A stretch of DNA of 6,227 bases from positions 1 to 6,227 of the forward strand of contig JAEZWW010000017.1 of the NCBI GenBank assembly GCA_023442945.1, read 5' to 3'. The position numbers and the translations under genes were made by a program. The notes under the pieces are model-generated. The model made no database searches, was not told the DNA's origin, and saw nothing but the letters and a program-made list of their open reading frames with translations. Positions 4,560 to 6,227 of this stretch are shown here, piece after piece (position 1 is the stretch's first letter; every line of letters starts with the position of its first letter). Origin of the DNA: Pseudomonadota bacterium. Its GTDB lineage: Bacteria > Pseudomonadota > Gammaproteobacteria > Burkholderiales > Burkholderiaceae_C.

Positions 4560-5573
4560 ATGAAATGCATTGAGATCCGCGAATACGGCGCGCCCGAGGT
4601 TTTGGTGCCTGCCGAGCGCGCCACGCCGGTCGCCGGCGCGGGCGAGGTGCTGATCCGCGTCAGCGCCTCCGGCGTCAACCGCCCCGATGTGCTGCAGCGC
4701 ACGGGTAACTATCCCGTGCCGCCCGGCGCGTCGGATCTGCCGGGGCTGGAAGTGGCGGGCGTCATCGAGTCGGGCGACGCGGCGGCCATTGCGCAAGCAG
4801 GCTTCAAGGTCGGCGACCGCGTGTGCGCGCTGGTCGCGGGCGGCGGCTACGCCGAATACTGCGTAGCCCCGGTCGCGCAGTGCCTGCCGGTGCCCAGGGG
4901 TTTGACGGACGTCGAGGCGGCGTCGCTGCCCGAGACCTTCTTCACCGTGTGGAGCAATGTGTTCGACCGCGGTCGCCTGCAAAAGGGCGAAACCCTGTTG
5001 GTGCAGGGCGGCGCCAGCGGCATCGGCGTGACAGCGATTCAACTCGGCAAGGCGGCGGGCGCGACCGTGATCGTGACCGCTGGTTCCGATGAAAAATGCG
5101 CCGCAGCGCTTGATCTGGGTGCAGACCATGCTATCAATTACAAAGCAACCGACTTTGCCGAAGAGGCGAAGAAGCTGACCGGGGGCCAGGGCGTTGATGT
5201 CATCCTCGACATGGTCGCCGGCGACTACGTCAAGCGCGAGGTTGAGTGCCTGGCCGAAGACGGGCGCCTGGTCATCATCGCGGTGCAAGGTGGCATCAAG
5301 TCGGAGTTCAACGCCGGCCTGGTGCTGCGCTGTCGCTTGACCATCACGGGTTCGACCTTGCGCCCGCGCCCGGTGGCGTTCAAGGGCGCGATTGCCCAGG
5401 CGCTGAAAAAGACCGTGTGGCCGTGGCTGGAGAGCGGCGTTGTCAAGCCGGTGATCCACAGCGTGTTTGCCGCCACCGAAGCGGGCGACGGCCTGCCCAG
5501 CGGCGCCGCGCGCGCGCATGCGCTGATGCAAAGCGGTGACCACGTCGGCAAGATCGTGTTGACCTGGAGTTGA
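4560..5573 (+). CDS. NAD(P)H:quinone oxidoreductase, PIG3 / zeta-crystallin family
   Basis: This is a zinc-free medium-chain dehydrogenase/reductase of 337 residues that, by family, transfers hydride from NADPH to quinones or other electrophiles in the cytoplasm. A GroES-like domain (about 1-120) carries NRPDVLQRTGNYPVPPG at 40-56 and PGLEVAGVIESG at 61-72. The Rossmann domain (about 121-265) has the nucleotide loop GGASGIG at 150-156, and ALDLGADHAINY and GGQGVDVILDMV follow. GSTLRPR at 264-270 is typical of PIG3-type members. No structural-zinc cysteine cluster is seen. Near the C-terminus, GDGLPSGAAR (309-318) looks like a small insertion before HALMQSGDHVGKIVL. ATG 4560 gives the usual MKxIEI start, but AGAGG at 4544-4548 lies 11 nt from it and only 5 nt from an in-frame TTG at 4554, which would add Met-Thr. 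It is tightly linked to tpiA. The true substrate cannot be read from sequence. Confidence 0.92.
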   Translation: MKCIEIREYGAPEVLVPAERATPVAGAGEVLIRVSASGVNRPDVLQRTGNYPVPPGASDLPGLEVAGVIESGDAAAIAQAGFKVGDRVCALVAGGGYAEYCVAPVAQCLPVPRGLTDVEAASLPETFFTVWSNVFDRGRLQKGETLLVQGGASGIGVTAIQLGKAAGATVIVTAGSDEKCAAALDLGADHAINYKATDFAEEAKKLTGGQGVDVILDMVAGDYVKREVECLAEDGRLVIIAVQGGIKSEFNAGLVLRCRLTITGSTLRPRPVAFKGAIAQALKKTVWPWLESGVVKPVIHSVFAATEAGDGLPSGAARAHALMQSGDHVGKIVLTWS

Positions 5574-5575
5574 GC

Positions 5576-6227
5576 ATGGACAAACGCAAACTCATCGTCG
5601 GCAACTGGAAGATGAACGGCTCGCTGGCGGCCAACGAATCGCTGGTGCGCGAGCTGCTCGCCGGCATCGGCCAGCCGCGCTGCGAAGTGGCGGTGTGCCC
5701 GCCCGGCATCTACCTGGCCCAGTTGCAGGCGTTGCTGGCGGGCTCGCCCATCGAGCTGGGCGTGCAGAACGTGTCGATGCACGAGGCCGGTGCCTTCACC
5801 GGCGACGTCTCGGCCGACATGCTGCGCGACTTTGGTGTGCGTTACGCCATCGTCGGCCACAGCGAGCGGCGCCAGCATCAGGCCGAGAGCGACGTGCACG
5901 TGGCCATCAAGGCCAAGCGCGCGCTGGCGGCGGGCATCACGCCCATCGTCTGCGTCGGCGAAACATTGCGCGAGCGCGAAGAGGGCATGACCGATTTCAT
6001 CGTCAAGCGCCAGTTGTCGGCGGTGATTCACCTCAACGGTCATTGCAGCAGCGAGATCGTGGTCGCCTACGAACCCGTGTGGGCCATCGGCACCGGCAAG
6101 ACGGCCACGCCCGAACAGGCGCAACAGGTCCACGCCGTGCTGCGCGCGCAGATCAAGGCCGCGACCCAATACGCGGATCGCGTGCGCATCCTGTACGGCG
6201 GCAGCATGAACGCGGCCAACGCGGCCG
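5576..6227 (+). CDS. tpiA: Triosephosphate isomerase (3' end beyond the window)
   Basis: The enzyme interconverts dihydroxyacetone phosphate and glyceraldehyde 3-phosphate in glycolysis and gluconeogenesis as a cytoplasmic TIM-barrel dimer. The window shows 217 of a usual 245-255 codons. The active site is complete: Asn10 and Lys12 in GNWKMNG (9-15), catalytic His95 in IVGHSERR (92-99), catalytic base Glu166 in VAYEPVWAIGTGKTA (163-177, which includes mobile loop 6), and the phosphate-binding YGGSMN (207-212). QNVSMHEAGAFTGDVS at 64-79 is the interface loop region, with Ala71 where many relatives have Lys. The start ATG lies 2 nt after the stop of the oxidoreductase gene, and GGAG (5566-5569) inside that gene's last codons gives a 6-nt spacer, so translational coupling is likely. 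There is no sign of damage; the truncation is only the window edge. Confidence 0.98.
   Translation, partial: MDKRKLIVGNWKMNGSLAANESLVRELLAGIGQPRCEVAVCPPGIYLAQLQALLAGSPIELGVQNVSMHEAGAFTGDVSADMLRDFGVRYAIVGHSERRQHQAESDVHVAIKAKRALAAGITPIVCVGETLREREEGMTDFIVKRQLSAVIHLNGHCSSEIVVAYEPVWAIGTGKTATPEQAQQVHAVLRAQIKAATQYADRVRILYGGSMNAANAA

Noticed and set aside
2172..5543. A 1123-codon open frame on the minus strand, antisense to pnp and the oxidoreductase gene
   Set aside because: Its translation is rich in Ala, His, Asp, Gly, Arg and Gln with no recognisable domain. It is the usual by-product of strong G/C third-position bias in the genuine plus-strand genes, whose active sites are intact.
5225..6169. 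A 314-codon minus-strand open frame opposite the oxidoreductase and tpiA
   Set aside because: It is a shadow of the biased codons of tpiA and the preceding gene; no family resemblance and no ribosome site with supporting context.
1..6227. Mobile element, CRISPR array, toxin-antitoxin pair, defence system, tRNA or rRNA
   Set aside because: I looked on both strands and found no transposase or integrase motifs, no spaced direct repeats of CRISPR type, no small paired genes of toxin-antitoxin style and no tRNA-like folds.

Overview
The window is GC-rich chromosomal DNA from what looks like a beta-proteobacterium of the order Burkholderiales, most likely family Comamonadaceae. The assignment is inference. 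It rests on the form of the S15, PNPase, quinone oxidoreductase and triosephosphate isomerase proteins, the order rpsO-pnp-oxidoreductase-tpiA, and an intergenic repeat (about 4508-4558) that I recall from Acidovorax-like genomes. No database search was possible.

Left part (1-1381). The last 37 codons of a plus-strand gene, probably a PLP-dependent aminotransferase, end at 114. A strong bidirectional hairpin terminator (174-205) separates it from a convergent minus-strand gene (221-1294). That gene encodes a secreted lipoprotein with an unusual modular build: lipobox Cys19, a Pro/Ser/Thr-rich stalk, a PKD-like beta-sandwich domain and a C-terminal PEBP (YbhB/YbcL-type) domain. It is the least ordinary protein here. 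About 300 bases upstream of it (1305-1601) hold a possible minus-strand promoter and a 10-bp palindrome but no credible gene.

Right part (1602-6227). A plus-strand housekeeping block begins with a perfect TATAAT box, then rpsO (ribosomal protein S15), a rho-independent terminator, pnp (polynucleotide phosphorylase with a long charged Arg/Gly/Asp/Pro tail), a PIG3/zeta-crystallin-type NAD(P)H:quinone oxidoreductase and tpiA, which runs off the window end. The last two genes are only 2 nt apart and are probably co-translated. No terminator is visible after pnp, so pnp, the oxidoreductase and tpiA probably form one transcript, perhaps fed by read-through from rpsO as in E. coli rpsO-pnp.

The most interesting signals are RNA structures. 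The rpsO leader can fold into an H-type pseudoknot (1661-1707) that ends at the base before the Shine-Dalgarno sequence, with a mutually exclusive alternative hairpin. This closely parallels the S15 autoregulatory leader of E. coli. The pnp leader carries a long imperfect hairpin (2082-2133) and a second short hairpin just before its ribosome site, the layout expected for RNase III/PNPase autocontrol. I see no defence system, mobile element, CRISPR array, tRNA or rRNA in the window. No wholly new system is evident; the candidates for novelty are the lipoprotein architecture and the two leader RNAs.
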